NCBI GenBank assembly: GCA_965229335.1 | Contig: OZ245874.1 | Location: forward strand, 6,076,001 to 6,140,000 | Length of the DNA stretch: 64,000 nucleotides | Reading direction: 5' to 3' | Source: JAFKFH01 sp017307375 | GTDB taxonomy: Bacteria; Pseudomonadota; Alphaproteobacteria; Ferrovibrionales; Ferrovibrionaceae | Program-made: the position numbers and the translations under genes | In this document: piece after piece, positions 1 to 8,753 of the stretch | How positions within the stretch are numbered: the stretch's first letter is position 1 | How the letters are laid out: the number at the start of each line of letters is the position of its first letter | The notes under the pieces: model-generated | The model's database searches: none | What the model was told of the DNA's origin: nothing | What the model saw: only the letters and a program-made list of their open reading frames with translations

Positions 1-627
1 CGGCACGAACACGTCGTCGAGCACGGTGGTGCCGCTGAACGTCGCGCGCTGGCCGAAGGCATTCCAGTCGGTATCGACATGCAGGCCGGGGGCGTCGCGC
101 CTGACATAGGCGGTGCGGATGCGGCCATCGCCGTGCAGCGCCGAGACGGGAACCCAGTCGGCGGTCAGGGCCCCGGTCGAATAGAACTTGCGGCCGTTGA
201 GGCGATAGCCGCCCTCGACCTCGACGATCGTGGTGGCAAGATCGCGCCGCGACTTGCGCCCCGGTTCGGCCAGCGCATTGCCGAAACGGGCACCGGCCAG
301 CACCTCGCGATAGAAGAACGACCGGGTCTCCGGCGACGCCTGGACCAGCGTATCGACGAAGTCGAAATGGTTCTGCGGAATCTGGGCCAGCGCCAGGTCG
401 GCCGCCCCCAGGATGAAGAAGACACGCGCGACGGTCACCATAGGCACCTCGGCACCGCCGAACGCCCGCGGAACGGTCATGCCGAGCAGCCCGGACTGCG
501 ACAGGGCGCGCAGCGCCGCGACCGGGGGTTGCCGGGCCCGGTCGATCTCGGCCGCCTGAGCGCGCCAGTCGCGGGCAAGCGCCTCGGCCGCGGTGATCGC
601 CTCGGCGCTGGTGGCGAGCGGCGCCAT
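1..627 (-). CDS. SfnB/DszC-like acyl-CoA dehydrogenase family flavoprotein (partial, 3' end outside window)
   Basis: The visible 209 residues match the N-terminal and middle domains of the acyl-CoA-dehydrogenase fold, in the SfnB/DszC branch of flavin-dependent enzymes of sulfur assimilation. Typical pieces are an Ala-rich helical N-terminus, 'GLLGMTVPRAFGG', 'ALAEPGRKS' and 'NGRKFYSTGA'. Family members bind reduced flavin and act on organosulfur or related compounds with a partner flavin reductase. The ATG at 627 overlaps the stop of the upstream monooxygenase gene (ATGA), so translation is probably coupled. The C-terminal domain runs past the left edge. The family is clear, but the substrate is not visible. 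Confidence 0.85.
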   Translation of the reverse strand, partial: MAPLATSAEAITAAEALARDWRAQAAEIDRARQPPVAALRALSQSGLLGMTVPRAFGGAEVPMVTVARVFFILGAADLALAQIPQNHFDFVDTLVQASPETRSFFYREVLAGARFGNALAEPGRKSRRDLATTIVEVEGGYRLNGRKFYSTGALTADWVPVSALHGDGRIRTAYVRRDAPGLHVDTDWNAFGQRATFSGTTVLDDVFVP

Positions 628-1973
628 CAGCCTGCCGCCACCCGGCGCGGCGCGGCCTGCGCGAACACGCTTGGCGGGCGGACCAGGCCGTAATGGCCGC
701 GCAGCGTCGTCGCCTCGTATTCGTGCCGGAACAGCTTGCGCCGGCGCAGTTCCGGCACGACGTGGTCGACGAAGTCGCGCAGGCCGGTCGGGAAGACGTC
801 GAACATGACGTTGAAGCCGTCGGCAGCACCGCCACGGAACCAGGCCTCCATCGTATCGGCGATCTGCTCGGGTCCACCGGCGAGAATGCGATGAGCGCCG
901 CCGCCGCGATCGATGATCTGCCGCACGGTCAGCGAGGTGTCGCGCGCCAGCGCGATCGTCGCGTCGGCGAAACCCTGCGACCCCTGCGCCTTGAAGGCAT
1001 TGCCGAGCAGCCCCGGCGGGACCGGCTTGTCGAGATCGAGGTCATGCCAGTCGACGCCGAGGCGGCCGGCGAAGCGCTTCAGGGCCGTCTCGTCGCCGAG
1101 AATGGCGTCTAGATCGCGCTTGCGCGCCTTGGCCTCCGCCTCGGTCGAGGCGACCACCAGGGACAGTCCGGGCAGGATATGGACGTCGTCGGGGTTGCGG
1201 CCGACGGCACGCACGCGGGCCTTCACGTCGAGATAGAAGGCCGCCGCCTCCTCGAACACCTGCTGCACGGTGAAGATCGCGTCGGCATAGCGCGCGCCGA
1301 GATCCCGCCCCGGACCAGAGCCACCGGCCTGAACCACCAGCGGACGGCCCTGCGGCGAACGCGGCAGTTGCAGCGGCCCCTGCACCGAGAAATGGCGACC
1401 CTGATGGTCGATGCGGTGGATCCGAGCCGGGTCCGCGAACAGGCCGGTTTCGCGGTCGCCGACCAGGGCCTCGTCCTCCCAGCTGTCCCAGAGCCGCGTG
1501 ACTACATCGGTGAACTCGGCCGCACGGGCATAACGATCCTCGTGGACCGGCAGCCGGTCGAGCCCGAAGTTCGGCGCCGCGCGTTCGTCATAGGTCGCGA
1601 CGACGTTCCAGGCAACGCGCCCCCCGGTCGTGTGGTCGAGCGAATTGAAGATGCGGGCGACGTTGTAGGGGTGATTGAACGTCGTCGAGACCGAAGCGAC
1701 GAAGCCGATCTTCTCGGTGACCGCCGCCATGCCGGCGACGGTGACGACCGGGTCGAGCGCCCAGGACGGACCGGAGCGGGGATCAGGAGCGATGGCCAGC
1801 GCATCGGCAAGAAAGACGGCATCGAGCGTGCCGCGCTCGGCGATCCTTGCCGCTTCCTGATAGTGGGCGATATCGACATAGCCGAAGCGGCGTCCGTCCG
1901 GTGCCCGCCAGGCAGCCGGATGCGATCCGGAAGACAGGATGTTGACGTTGATGTGAAGCTGGCGCTTGCCCAT
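627..1973 (-). CDS. LLM-class flavin-dependent monooxygenase, NtaA/SnaA/DszA/SoxA family
   Basis: This 448-residue protein has the bacterial-luciferase-like TIM-barrel features of the NtaA/DszA monooxygenases. They include 'HINVNILSSGSHPAAWR', 'SVSTTFNHPYNVARIFNSLDH', 'GRVAWNVVATYD' and 'VVQAGGSGPGRDLGARYADAIFT'. Known members use FMNH2 from a separate reductase to oxidise sulfones, chelators or similar small molecules. The length suits the family (about 440-460). The reading frame stays open far upstream to 2792, but the conserved protein starts at the ATG at 1973, which overlaps the preceding stop. It sits between two acyl-CoA-dehydrogenase-like genes and behind an ABC importer, consistent with uptake and desulfurisation of an organosulfur compound (inference). 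Confidence 0.9.
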   Translation of the reverse strand: MGKRQLHINVNILSSGSHPAAWRAPDGRRFGYVDIAHYQEAARIAERGTLDAVFLADALAIAPDPRSGPSWALDPVVTVAGMAAVTEKIGFVASVSTTFNHPYNVARIFNSLDHTTGGRVAWNVVATYDERAAPNFGLDRLPVHEDRYARAAEFTDVVTRLWDSWEDEALVGDRETGLFADPARIHRIDHQGRHFSVQGPLQLPRSPQGRPLVVQAGGSGPGRDLGARYADAIFTVQQVFEEAAAFYLDVKARVRAVGRNPDDVHILPGLSLVVASTEAEAKARKRDLDAILGDETALKRFAGRLGVDWHDLDLDKPVPPGLLGNAFKAQGSQGFADATIALARDTSLTVRQIIDRGGGAHRILAGGPEQIADTMEAWFRGGAADGFNVMFDVFPTGLRDFVDHVVPELRRRKLFRHEYEATTLRGHYGLVRPPSVFAQAAPRRVAAG

Positions 1974-2848
1974 CACAGGCTCCGGTTTTCGCTGGGTGGA
2001 ACGGGGTGGCCCTCGATCGCCGCGAGGGTCGAGAGGTCGCGCCAGTAGGCGTCGAAACGATGCGACCGGTCGGTGGCGGGTGCGCCCAGCAGTTCGATCG
2101 TCGTGCTGATGAGCCGGGGGCCGGTTTCTTCGACATAGACCCGCCCGGTCGCAATGCGGGCGAGTGCGTCGGAAGCCCCGTCGCCCACCGCCGCCGCCGC
2201 ATCCGCCAGCAATTCGCCGGCGGCCCGGACCTGGGCGATATGGCGCCCGAAGGCACGCAGCACATGCGGATCGTCGGCAGCGCGCTCGATCCCCGTGCCG
2301 TACCAGGGACGCGCCCGCGTCACCAGGAACTGGCGGGCCGCGGCGAGGAATCCGGTGACGATGCCGGTGCCGACCGCGAGAACCAGCAGTTGCCGCAGCG
2401 GCTCGATCGCCGCGGCCAGTGCCGGGGCAGGCAGCGGCCGGCCCAGCACCGCGGCATCGAGCCAGCCGGCCTCGGCCCCGGCAAGGCCGAAACCCGCTTC
2501 GTCGGTCACCACGCGGTCGGGTCGAATCAGGCCGGCATGGCCGTCCGGCGTGACGACGAGCAGACGGTCGGCCAGGGCGCCGGCCGGCGATACCCGCAAC
2601 GCGCCATCCTGCGGCAGGGCATGGCCGAGCCACAGGCGCCCGGGCTCCAGCCCCAGGCGATGCAGCGCATGGCCGGCAACGACGTGGGCAGCCAGGCGAC
2701 GCGCACCAGCAGGGTCGGTCGCCGCAAGATCGGCGATGGCCTGCGCGGCATGGCGGGCGGGATCGATCAGCGCCGGGGCACCCGGCCACCATGCCAGAGG
2801 CGGGGCATCGGGCGCGCCGGGAACATGCTTCAGAGCCAGGTCAGGCAT
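1973..2848 (-). CDS. Compact acyl-CoA dehydrogenase-like protein
   Basis: This 291-residue protein is weakly similar to SfnB/DszC-type acyl-CoA dehydrogenases. The C-terminal half resembles the helical domain of that family ('AAARQFLVTRARPWYGTGIERA', then 'DPHVLRAFGRHIAQVRAAGELL'). The usual N-terminal helical domain and the flavin-binding Thr/Ser loop are not obvious. At 291 residues it is about 100 shorter than its relatives. It may be a divergent partner subunit of the neighbouring flavoprotein or a degenerate paralogue. The start at 2848 overlaps the end of the ATPase gene by 8 bases, and its stop overlaps the next start, so the genes are tightly coupled. Confidence 0.65.
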   Translation of the reverse strand: MPDLALKHVPGAPDAPPLAWWPGAPALIDPARHAAQAIADLAATDPAGARRLAAHVVAGHALHRLGLEPGRLWLGHALPQDGALRVSPAGALADRLLVVTPDGHAGLIRPDRVVTDEAGFGLAGAEAGWLDAAVLGRPLPAPALAAAIEPLRQLLVLAVGTGIVTGFLAAARQFLVTRARPWYGTGIERAADDPHVLRAFGRHIAQVRAAGELLADAAAAVGDGASDALARIATGRVYVEETGPRLISTTIELLGAPATDRSHRFDAYWRDLSTLAAIEGHPVPPSENRSL

Positions 2849-4466
2849 AGGCCACCACCTCGACCGGCGCGGCCGGCGCCCTGGCGCGGCGGCCGGGAAT
2901 GGCATCGAGCAGCAGGCGGGTATAGTCATGCTGCGGCCGCAGGAACACGTCGGCGGCAGGCCCGGCTTCGACCAGGCGGCCGTCCTTCATCACGCCGACC
3001 TGGTCGGCCACCTGGCGGATCACGGCGAGGTCGTGGGAAATGAACAGGTAGGCCAGGCCGTAGCGCGCCTGCAGATCGGCAAACAGGTCGAGGATCTGTG
3101 CCTGCACCGAGACGTCGAGGGCCGAGACCGGCTCGTCGCAGACGATCAGCCGCGGCCGCGAGGCCAGCGCGCGGGCGATCGCCACGCGCTGGCGCTGGCC
3201 GCCGGAGAGTTCGGCGGGAAAGCGGTCGGCAAAGCGGCGGTCGAGGCCGACATCCTCGAGCAGCCGCAACGCCCGCGGCCGGCGTTCGGCCGAAGTGCCG
3301 ATGCCGAAGCCGCGCAAGGGTTCGGCCACGATCTCGGCGATGGTCATCCGCGGATTCAGCGAGGCGTAGGCCCCCTGATAGACCATCTGCGCCTGCTGGC
3401 GGAACAGCCGGCGCTCGGCACCGTCCAGCCCGCCGATATCGCGCCCGTCGAAGCGCACCGCGCCGCGGGTCGGCGCGGTCAGCCCCAGCACCATGCGGGC
3501 GACCGTCGACTTGCCCGAGCCGGATTCGCCGACCAGCCCCAGCGTCTCGCCCGGCGCGATGCTGAACGCCACGTCCTCGACCGCCCGCACGCCGGCAAAG
3601 TCGCGGCCCAGCCCGGACACCTCGACGATCGGCGTACCGGTATGGATAGTCGCCGCGCCATGCCGCTTGCGCCCTGCCCCCAGGCTTGGCGCGCTGGCGA
3701 TCAGCAGGCGGGTGTAGGCGTCGCGCGGCCGCCCCAGCACTTCCGCTGCCCGACCCTGCTCGACCACGCGGCCGTCGCGCAGGACGACCACGCGATCGGC
3801 GCGGTCCGCCGCCACGGCCAGGTCATGCGTGATGATCAGGACCGCCGCCTGCGACGAGGCGGCGAGCGCCTGGATATCGTCGAGGATGCGCTGCTGCACG
3901 GTGACGTCGAGCGCCGTGGTCGGCTCGTCGGCGATGATCAGCCGGGGTCCTGCGGCCAGCGCCCCGGCGATCAGGACCCGTTGGCGCATACCGCCGGAAA
4001 GTTCGTGCGGGAACTGGCGGGCGCGCAACGCCGGCCGCGACAGCCCGACCTTGGCCAGCAGCTCGATGGCCCTGGCGCGCAACGCCCGGCGCGGCGCCCG
4101 GCGATGGATCACCAGCGGCTCGGTGACATGGCGACCGACGCGATGCAGCGGGTTCAGCGTCACCATCGGATCCTGGGGCACCCAGCCGATCGCCTGGCCG
4201 CGCAGGCGCCGCAGCCCGGCCTCGTCCAGCGTCGTGGTTTCGATGCCGTCGAAGCGGATCGAGCCGCCGCCGATCGTCGCGTTATCCGCCAGCATGCCGA
4301 GGATGGCACGGGCGACCGTGGACTTGCCTGAGCCGGATTCGCCGACCAGCGCGACGATCTCGCCCGGGGCCACGTCGAGGTCGATGCCGCGCACGGCCGG
4401 GATGGTCTGGCCGCGGGCACGGTAGCTGACCTGCAGATCGCGGATCGTCAGCAGGGATGCAGTCAT
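2841..4466 (-). CDS. Dual-domain oligopeptide/glutathione-type ABC transporter ATPase (GsiA/YejF-like)
   Basis: Two ATP-binding cassettes sit in one 541-residue chain, a DppD-DppF fusion like GsiA. Each half has a Walker A ('GESGSGKST' near residues 40 and 320), a signature ('LSGGMRQRV' and 'LSGGQRQRV') and a Walker B ('LIIADEPTTALD' and 'LIVCDEPVSALD'). It energises import through the two permeases encoded just upstream. The start at 4466 is chosen because AGGAGG lies 6 bases upstream; a longer frame exists but lacks family similarity. It is the fourth gene of a binding protein-permease-permease-ATPase operon, the same set as the gsi glutathione importer. Confidence 0.93.
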   Translation of the reverse strand: MTASLLTIRDLQVSYRARGQTIPAVRGIDLDVAPGEIVALVGESGSGKSTVARAILGMLADNATIGGGSIRFDGIETTTLDEAGLRRLRGQAIGWVPQDPMVTLNPLHRVGRHVTEPLVIHRRAPRRALRARAIELLAKVGLSRPALRARQFPHELSGGMRQRVLIAGALAAGPRLIIADEPTTALDVTVQQRILDDIQALAASSQAAVLIITHDLAVAADRADRVVVLRDGRVVEQGRAAEVLGRPRDAYTRLLIASAPSLGAGRKRHGAATIHTGTPIVEVSGLGRDFAGVRAVEDVAFSIAPGETLGLVGESGSGKSTVARMVLGLTAPTRGAVRFDGRDIGGLDGAERRLFRQQAQMVYQGAYASLNPRMTIAEIVAEPLRGFGIGTSAERRPRALRLLEDVGLDRRFADRFPAELSGGQRQRVAIARALASRPRLIVCDEPVSALDVSVQAQILDLFADLQARYGLAYLFISHDLAVIRQVADQVGVMKDGRLVEAGPAADVFLRPQHDYTRLLLDAIPGRRARAPAAPVEVVAYA

Positions 4467-4476
4467 GGCGGCCTCC

Positions 4477-5340
4477 TCAGAAGGTGGCATGGCGGCTGCC
4501 GTCGAGGGCGCGCGCGATGCGGTTGGCGGACAGGACGGTGGCAAGCACGACAAGGCCGGGCAGCGTGGTCAGCCACCAGGCGGTGGCGAGATAGTCGCGC
4601 CCGCCGGCGACCAGCAGCCCCCATTCGGGCGCCGGCGGCGGCGCGCCGAAACCGAGGAACGACAGGGCCGAAACCGACAGGATCGCCATGCCGAGATCCA
4701 GCGCGGCAAGAACCAGCACCGGCCCGACCGCATTGGGCAGCACATGGCGCAACAGGACGCGCAAGGGACCGATACCGGCGAAGGCGGTCGACTCGACATA
4801 AGCCGTCTCGCGCACCTTCAGCACTTCCGCCCGCATCACCCGCGCAAACGAGGACACGAACCCGATGCCGACGGCGATGGCGATGTTGGCGGTGCCGAAA
4901 CCGAGCGCGCTGATCACCGCCAGTGCAATCAGCAGCGGCGGCACGGACAGCAACACGTCGACGATCCGCATCAGCACGTCGTCGACCCATCGCCCGACAT
5001 AGCCGGCGATCAGACCGATCGCCGAGCCCGCGAACAACCCGATCAGCACCGCGACAAACACCGCTTTCACCGATTCGGCCGCGCCGTAGACGACCCGGGT
5101 GAAGAGATCACGTCCGAGCTGGTCGGTACCGAAAAGATGGGCGGCGCTCGGCGGCAGCAGCCGTTCGGCCCCCCTGCCCCGCAGCGGATCGAGGGAGGTG
5201 AAAAGCTGGGGCCAGGCCGCCGCGACGGCGACGGCGCCGAGTACCAGGATCGCGGCGACGAGGCCGGGATTGGCCAGCGCGGCGCGAAGCAGCCGGACCA
5301 GACGGCCGGCGGGGACGTAGGGCAGCGCCAGCTCGGTCAT
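4477..5340 (-). CDS. ABC transporter permease, DppC/GsiD type
   Basis: This 287-residue integral membrane protein has the DppC layout. There is a cytoplasmic N-terminus and one membrane segment ('AILVLGAVAVAAAWPQLF'). A periplasmic loop follows with 'HLFGTDQLGRDLFTRVVYGA', the hallmark of DppC-type permeases, then a five-helix core with the EAA-like loop 'ADVL..RETAYVESTAFAGIGPLRVLLRHVLPN'. It pairs with the DppB-type permease whose gene overlaps it by 4 bases, and with the dual ATPase downstream. The substrate class is peptide, glutathione or another small organic molecule; context points to an organosulfur compound. Confidence 0.93.
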   Translation of the reverse strand: MTELALPYVPAGRLVRLLRAALANPGLVAAILVLGAVAVAAAWPQLFTSLDPLRGRGAERLLPPSAAHLFGTDQLGRDLFTRVVYGAAESVKAVFVAVLIGLFAGSAIGLIAGYVGRWVDDVLMRIVDVLLSVPPLLIALAVISALGFGTANIAIAVGIGFVSSFARVMRAEVLKVRETAYVESTAFAGIGPLRVLLRHVLPNAVGPVLVLAALDLGMAILSVSALSFLGFGAPPPAPEWGLLVAGGRDYLATAWWLTTLPGLVVLATVLSANRIARALDGSRHATF

Positions 5341-6296
5341 GCCGCCGCCTCCACCGGGCGACGACCGAGGTCGATGCGCGGATCGATGATCGGATAGAGG
5401 ATGTCGACCAGGAAGTTGACGACGACGAAGACGCCCGCGGCGAACACGACGGCGACCAGCACCAGCGGCGTGTCCTGGAACGTCACCGCCTTGACCGTGA
5501 TCAGACCGATGCCGGAGCGCGAGAAGACCGTCTCGATCACCACCGAGCCGGCGATCAGATGGCCCGTGGTCATGCCTAGCGCGGTCAGCATCGGCAGGAC
5601 GCCGTTGCGCAGCGCATGGCCGAAGACCAGGCGGGCGCGACCGGCGCCGCGCGACCGCGCGGTGTCGATATAGGCACCGCGCAAGGCGCCTTCGAGGCTG
5701 CGCGACAGGATCTGGGCAACCACGGCGGCCGTCGGGATCGAGAGGGTGAGGGCGGGCAGGACGAGACTGGCCAGCCCGTCATTGCCCATCGCCGGCAGCA
5801 GCTGCCAGCGGAACGAGATGAACTGCAGCAGCATCAGCCCGACCCAGAACGGCGGCACCGACACGCCGAACACCGGCACCGACTGCAGGACGCGCTTCAG
5901 GAAGGGGTGCGCGGTCAGCGTCGAAGCCAGCGCGACCGTCGCGCCGATCGCGAGCCCCAGGAACAAGGCAGCCGCGGCAAGCTTCAAGGTTTCGGGCACC
6001 CCGGTGGCAAACATCCGCAGCGCATCGCCGCCGGTCTGGACCGAGACGCCGAAATCGCCCTGGATTGCGCGCCAGAGCGCGCGGCCGTACTGGACCAGGA
6101 CCGGATCGTCCAGGCCGAGTTGCGCCCGCAGCCTGGCCAGTTGTTCGGCGTTGAAGCCGGTGCCGCCGGCATCGCCGCCCAGCTTGGCGAGCGCCCGGTC
6201 GCCGGGCAGCACGTAGAGCAGGAAGAAGGTGGCGGTGAAGGCGGCCCACAGGACCAGGACCCCATGGCCGGCCCGCCGGATCGCGTAGCGCAGCAT
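5337..6296 (-). CDS. ABC transporter permease, DppB/GsiC type
   Basis: This 319-residue DppB-type permease starts 'MLRYAIRRAGHGVLVLWAAFTATFFLLYVLPGD', the usual first membrane helix followed by the periplasmic 'LGLDDPVLVQYGRAL..GDFGVSVQTG' segment. The permease signature loop ('AYIDTARSRGAGRARLVFGHALRNG') is near residue 215. It forms the import channel with the DppC-type partner. It is 4 bases downstream of the binding-protein gene and overlaps the next gene by 4, so all are in one operon. Confidence 0.93.
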   Translation of the reverse strand: MLRYAIRRAGHGVLVLWAAFTATFFLLYVLPGDRALAKLGGDAGGTGFNAEQLARLRAQLGLDDPVLVQYGRALWRAIQGDFGVSVQTGGDALRMFATGVPETLKLAAAALFLGLAIGATVALASTLTAHPFLKRVLQSVPVFGVSVPPFWVGLMLLQFISFRWQLLPAMGNDGLASLVLPALTLSIPTAAVVAQILSRSLEGALRGAYIDTARSRGAGRARLVFGHALRNGVLPMLTALGMTTGHLIAGSVVIETVFSRSGIGLITVKAVTFQDTPLVLVAVVFAAGVFVVVNFLVDILYPIIDPRIDLGRRPVEAAA

Positions 6297-6300
6297 GTCG

Positions 6301-7896
6301 TCACTCCGTCGCGTTGTCCGCGAGCCAGGCGTCGTAGAGGATCTGGTTGGGACCGCCCGAACTGCCCGGGCCGTAGGTCACGCCGCGCACCCGGCGGTTG
6401 GCGCCCCACAGGCCCACCGTATCGAACACCGGGATGCCGTAGGCCTCGTCGATGATGATCTTCTGGACCTGGTCGGTCAGCTTGCGGCGTTCGGCCGGAT
6501 CGGTGGCGGCGCGCTGGGCATCGAGCAGCCCGTCGATCGGATTGTCGGCACCCAGGCGGAAGCGGTTCAGCGTCTTGGTCGAATAGACCGCGCGCAGCAC
6601 ATCCGGATCGGCCAGGAACCAGGCCCAGCGATGCAGGTCGTAGCGGCCGGCGAGCAGCGCTTCGTCGAACTGCCCGGCATTGAGGGGGCGCAGGGCGAAG
6701 TCGAAACCGAGGTCGCGCAGCTGCTGCTGGATGACTTCGAGGAAAGCCTGGTTGAGCGGATTGGCAAAGAACGAGACGGTGATCGCCAGCGGCTTGCCAT
6801 CCTTGGCGCGCACGCCCTTCGGCCCGGGCTTCCAGCCGGCCTCGTCGAGGATGCGCGCGGCTTTCTGCGGATCGAAGGCCAGCTCGGCCGACTGGTTCAG
6901 GTAGTTTGCCGATTTAGGCGTCAGCAGGCCGGTCGCGGCGGTCTGCAGGCCGGAATAGGCGATATCGACGACTTCCTGGCGATTGATGCCGTGGCGCAGC
7001 GCCAGGCGCACCGCCTTGTCCTGCAGCACCGGCCCGGAAGTGTTGAGCACAAGGGTCACGGCAAGGCCGAGCGAGGGCACGGAAATCAGATCGTAGCCGG
7101 CCGATGTGAGGCGGACAGCATCCTGGAACGACGGATTCTGGATCAGATCGACCTGGTTGGAGAGCAGCGCGCCATTGCGCACACTGGCCTCGGGCAGGAC
7201 CCGGTAGACGATACGGTCGAGATAGGCATCCCCCTTGTGGCGGCGCAGGGCCGACGGCCAGCCATAGCCCTGGCGCTTGACGAAGACCGCCTTCTCGTTG
7301 CGCGCGATGCTCTCGATCACGAACGGCCCGGAGCCCGCGACGCCATCGAAGCAGCGCTTCTCGGCCGTCTTGGCAACGGTCGCCGGCGAGACGATGCCGA
7401 GTTCGGCAGTCGAGGACGCCTGCAGGAACGGAATGTTGGGATCAGTGAATTCGATCCGCAGGGTCGTCGGGTTCTCGACGGTGATCGCCTTCAACCCACG
7501 GAAGTAGGCGGCGCCGGCAGCACCGGGAATCCTGGAAAGCGTCTCGAAGTTATCCTTCACCACCTGGGCGTCGAACTTCGAACCGTCGCTGAAGGTGACG
7601 TCGTCGCGCAGGCGGAAGACGTACGTCCGACCCTCGTCGCCGACCGTCCAGGAGGTGGCGAGCCAGGGCACGATCCGGGTGGGATCGTCGTAGTCCTGGT
7701 CGGTCAGCGAATCGACCAGTTGGCGGCCGTCGCGCGAGCCGTAGCCGTAATTGTCCTGCTGCGGGTCGATGCACTGGGCCTGGGTGGCCAGGCCGACCGT
7801 GAGGGTGCCGCCGGGCCGGGGCGCCTGCGCGCCCGCCGGGTTGGCCGCGGCAACGGCAAGCAGGGATGCGAGCAGGCTGGCAGTGGCGATACGCAT
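6301..7896 (-). CDS. ABC transporter substrate-binding protein, family 5 (DppA/GsiB-like)
   Basis: This 531-residue periplasmic binding protein has a Sec signal peptide (about residues 1-23, 'ATASLLASLLAVAAANPAGAQA'). A family 5 body follows with 'GGTLTVGLATQ', 'LATSWTVGDEGRTYVFRLRDDVTFSDGSKFDAQVVKDNFE' and 'VRLALRHGINRQEVV'. It captures the ligand for the permease pair downstream. It is the first gene of the minus-strand operon running to the left edge, and its promoter must lie in the AT-rich gap at 7897-8001. Together with flavin monooxygenase genes the ligand is probably an organosulfur compound rather than a nutrient peptide (inference). Confidence 0.92.
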   Translation of the reverse strand: MRIATASLLASLLAVAAANPAGAQAPRPGGTLTVGLATQAQCIDPQQDNYGYGSRDGRQLVDSLTDQDYDDPTRIVPWLATSWTVGDEGRTYVFRLRDDVTFSDGSKFDAQVVKDNFETLSRIPGAAGAAYFRGLKAITVENPTTLRIEFTDPNIPFLQASSTAELGIVSPATVAKTAEKRCFDGVAGSGPFVIESIARNEKAVFVKRQGYGWPSALRRHKGDAYLDRIVYRVLPEASVRNGALLSNQVDLIQNPSFQDAVRLTSAGYDLISVPSLGLAVTLVLNTSGPVLQDKAVRLALRHGINRQEVVDIAYSGLQTAATGLLTPKSANYLNQSAELAFDPQKAARILDEAGWKPGPKGVRAKDGKPLAITVSFFANPLNQAFLEVIQQQLRDLGFDFALRPLNAGQFDEALLAGRYDLHRWAWFLADPDVLRAVYSTKTLNRFRLGADNPIDGLLDAQRAATDPAERRKLTDQVQKIIIDEAYGIPVFDTVGLWGANRRVRGVTYGPGSSGGPNQILYDAWLADNATE

Positions 7897-8001
7897 TGGC
7901 TTCCCCCGTGGTGACAGGGGTACGCTAACCTATAATTCTACTATTTCAATAGATTTTATAGTTTGATAGGACACAGCCATCGACAATCAAGGAAAACGCT
8001 C
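7897..8001. promoter_or_regulatory. Divergent promoter region with a CTATT-N2-AATAG palindrome
   Basis: This short gap between the minus-strand binding-protein gene and the plus-strand GST gene is markedly AT-rich within GC-rich DNA. It holds the inverted repeat CTATTTCAATAG at 7941-7952 and further CTAT/ATAG half-sites on both sides. TATAAT-like hexamers occur on both strands. The arrangement suits a shared operator for a LysR-type regulator of sulfur assimilation, but no such regulator gene lies beside it. Confidence 0.5.
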
Positions 8002-8616
8002 ATGATCGACCTCTACATGGACACCACCGCCAACGGCTATCGCGCCGCCATCCTGCTTGAGGAAAGCGGGCTGCCCTATCTGCCCCATCGCGTCGACCAT
8101 CATGCGGGCGAAACCCTGACTCCGGCGTTCGTCAAGCTCAGCCCGCTGTCGAAGGTCCCGGTCATCGTCGATCACGACGGCCCCGGCGGGGCGGCGCTGA
8201 CCCTGGCCCAGTCGGGCGCGATCGCGCTCTACATCGCCGAGAAATCCGGCCGCCTGCTGCCGCGCGACGACGCTGCCCGATTCACTGCCCTGCAATGGTT
8301 CTTCCACGTGATGACCGACCACGTCGGTACCAATACCGGGCTGGTCTTTCTGCCCCGCCTGCCGGAAAAACCGGTCGCCGCCATTGCCGATTTCGAGGCG
8401 CGCCTGACCACGTATTTCGGGCGGGTCGATCGGCGACTCGCCGAGGTCGAGTACCTTGCCGGCGACATATCCATCGCCGATCTGGCGCTCTACCCGATCA
8501 TCGTGCGCCGCCCGCATCTGCTGGAACCTCCGGGCCTTGACCATCTGAAGCGTTGGCGCGACCGGATGGCGGCGCGACCTGCCGTCGCCCGGGGGCTGAA
8601 GGTACTTGCCGCCTGA
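8002..8616 (+). CDS. Glutathione S-transferase family protein (YfcG-like)
   Basis: This 204-residue protein has an N-terminal thioredoxin-like domain ('MDTTANGYRAAILLEESGLPY', then the cis-Pro segment 'LSPLSKVPVIVD' and the glutathione-contacting 'LAQSGAIALYIAEKSG'). An all-helical C-terminal domain follows, with 'GDISIADLALYP'. Such proteins conjugate or reduce substrates with glutathione, or act as disulfide-bond oxidoreductases like YfcG. The ATG at 8002 is chosen over an upstream one at 7963 because it begins the conserved beta strand and has AAGGAAA before it. It is followed by a yghU-like gene. Confidence 0.88.
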   Translation: MIDLYMDTTANGYRAAILLEESGLPYLPHRVDHHAGETLTPAFVKLSPLSKVPVIVDHDGPGGAALTLAQSGAIALYIAEKSGRLLPRDDAARFTALQWFFHVMTDHVGTNTGLVFLPRLPEKPVAAIADFEARLTTYFGRVDRRLAEVEYLAGDISIADLALYPIIVRRPHLLEPPGLDHLKRWRDRMAARPAVARGLKVLAA

Positions 8617-8753
8617 CCGGCATGACCCTCGGGTGCTCGGGCAACGCGGGGAAACGGGAACTTTTCCGCAAACGGGTGGACGACAATGGAATCAGGCGCG
8701 CTATATCGTTGCGACCACCCGTCTGCAGCCTGCTTCAATCCGCGGAGTCAGAG

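Noticed and set aside
627..2792. A 721-codon frame that would fuse an upstream Arg/Pro-rich stretch to the flavin monooxygenase
   Set aside because: Only the part from 1973 onward resembles the monooxygenase; the rest is an antisense-like high-GC open frame overlapping another well-supported gene.
2154..4331. A 725-codon plus-strand frame opposite the ABC transporter genes
   Set aside because: It lies antisense to convincing minus-strand genes, has a biased Arg/Ala/Pro composition and shows no domain. It is a high-GC shadow frame.
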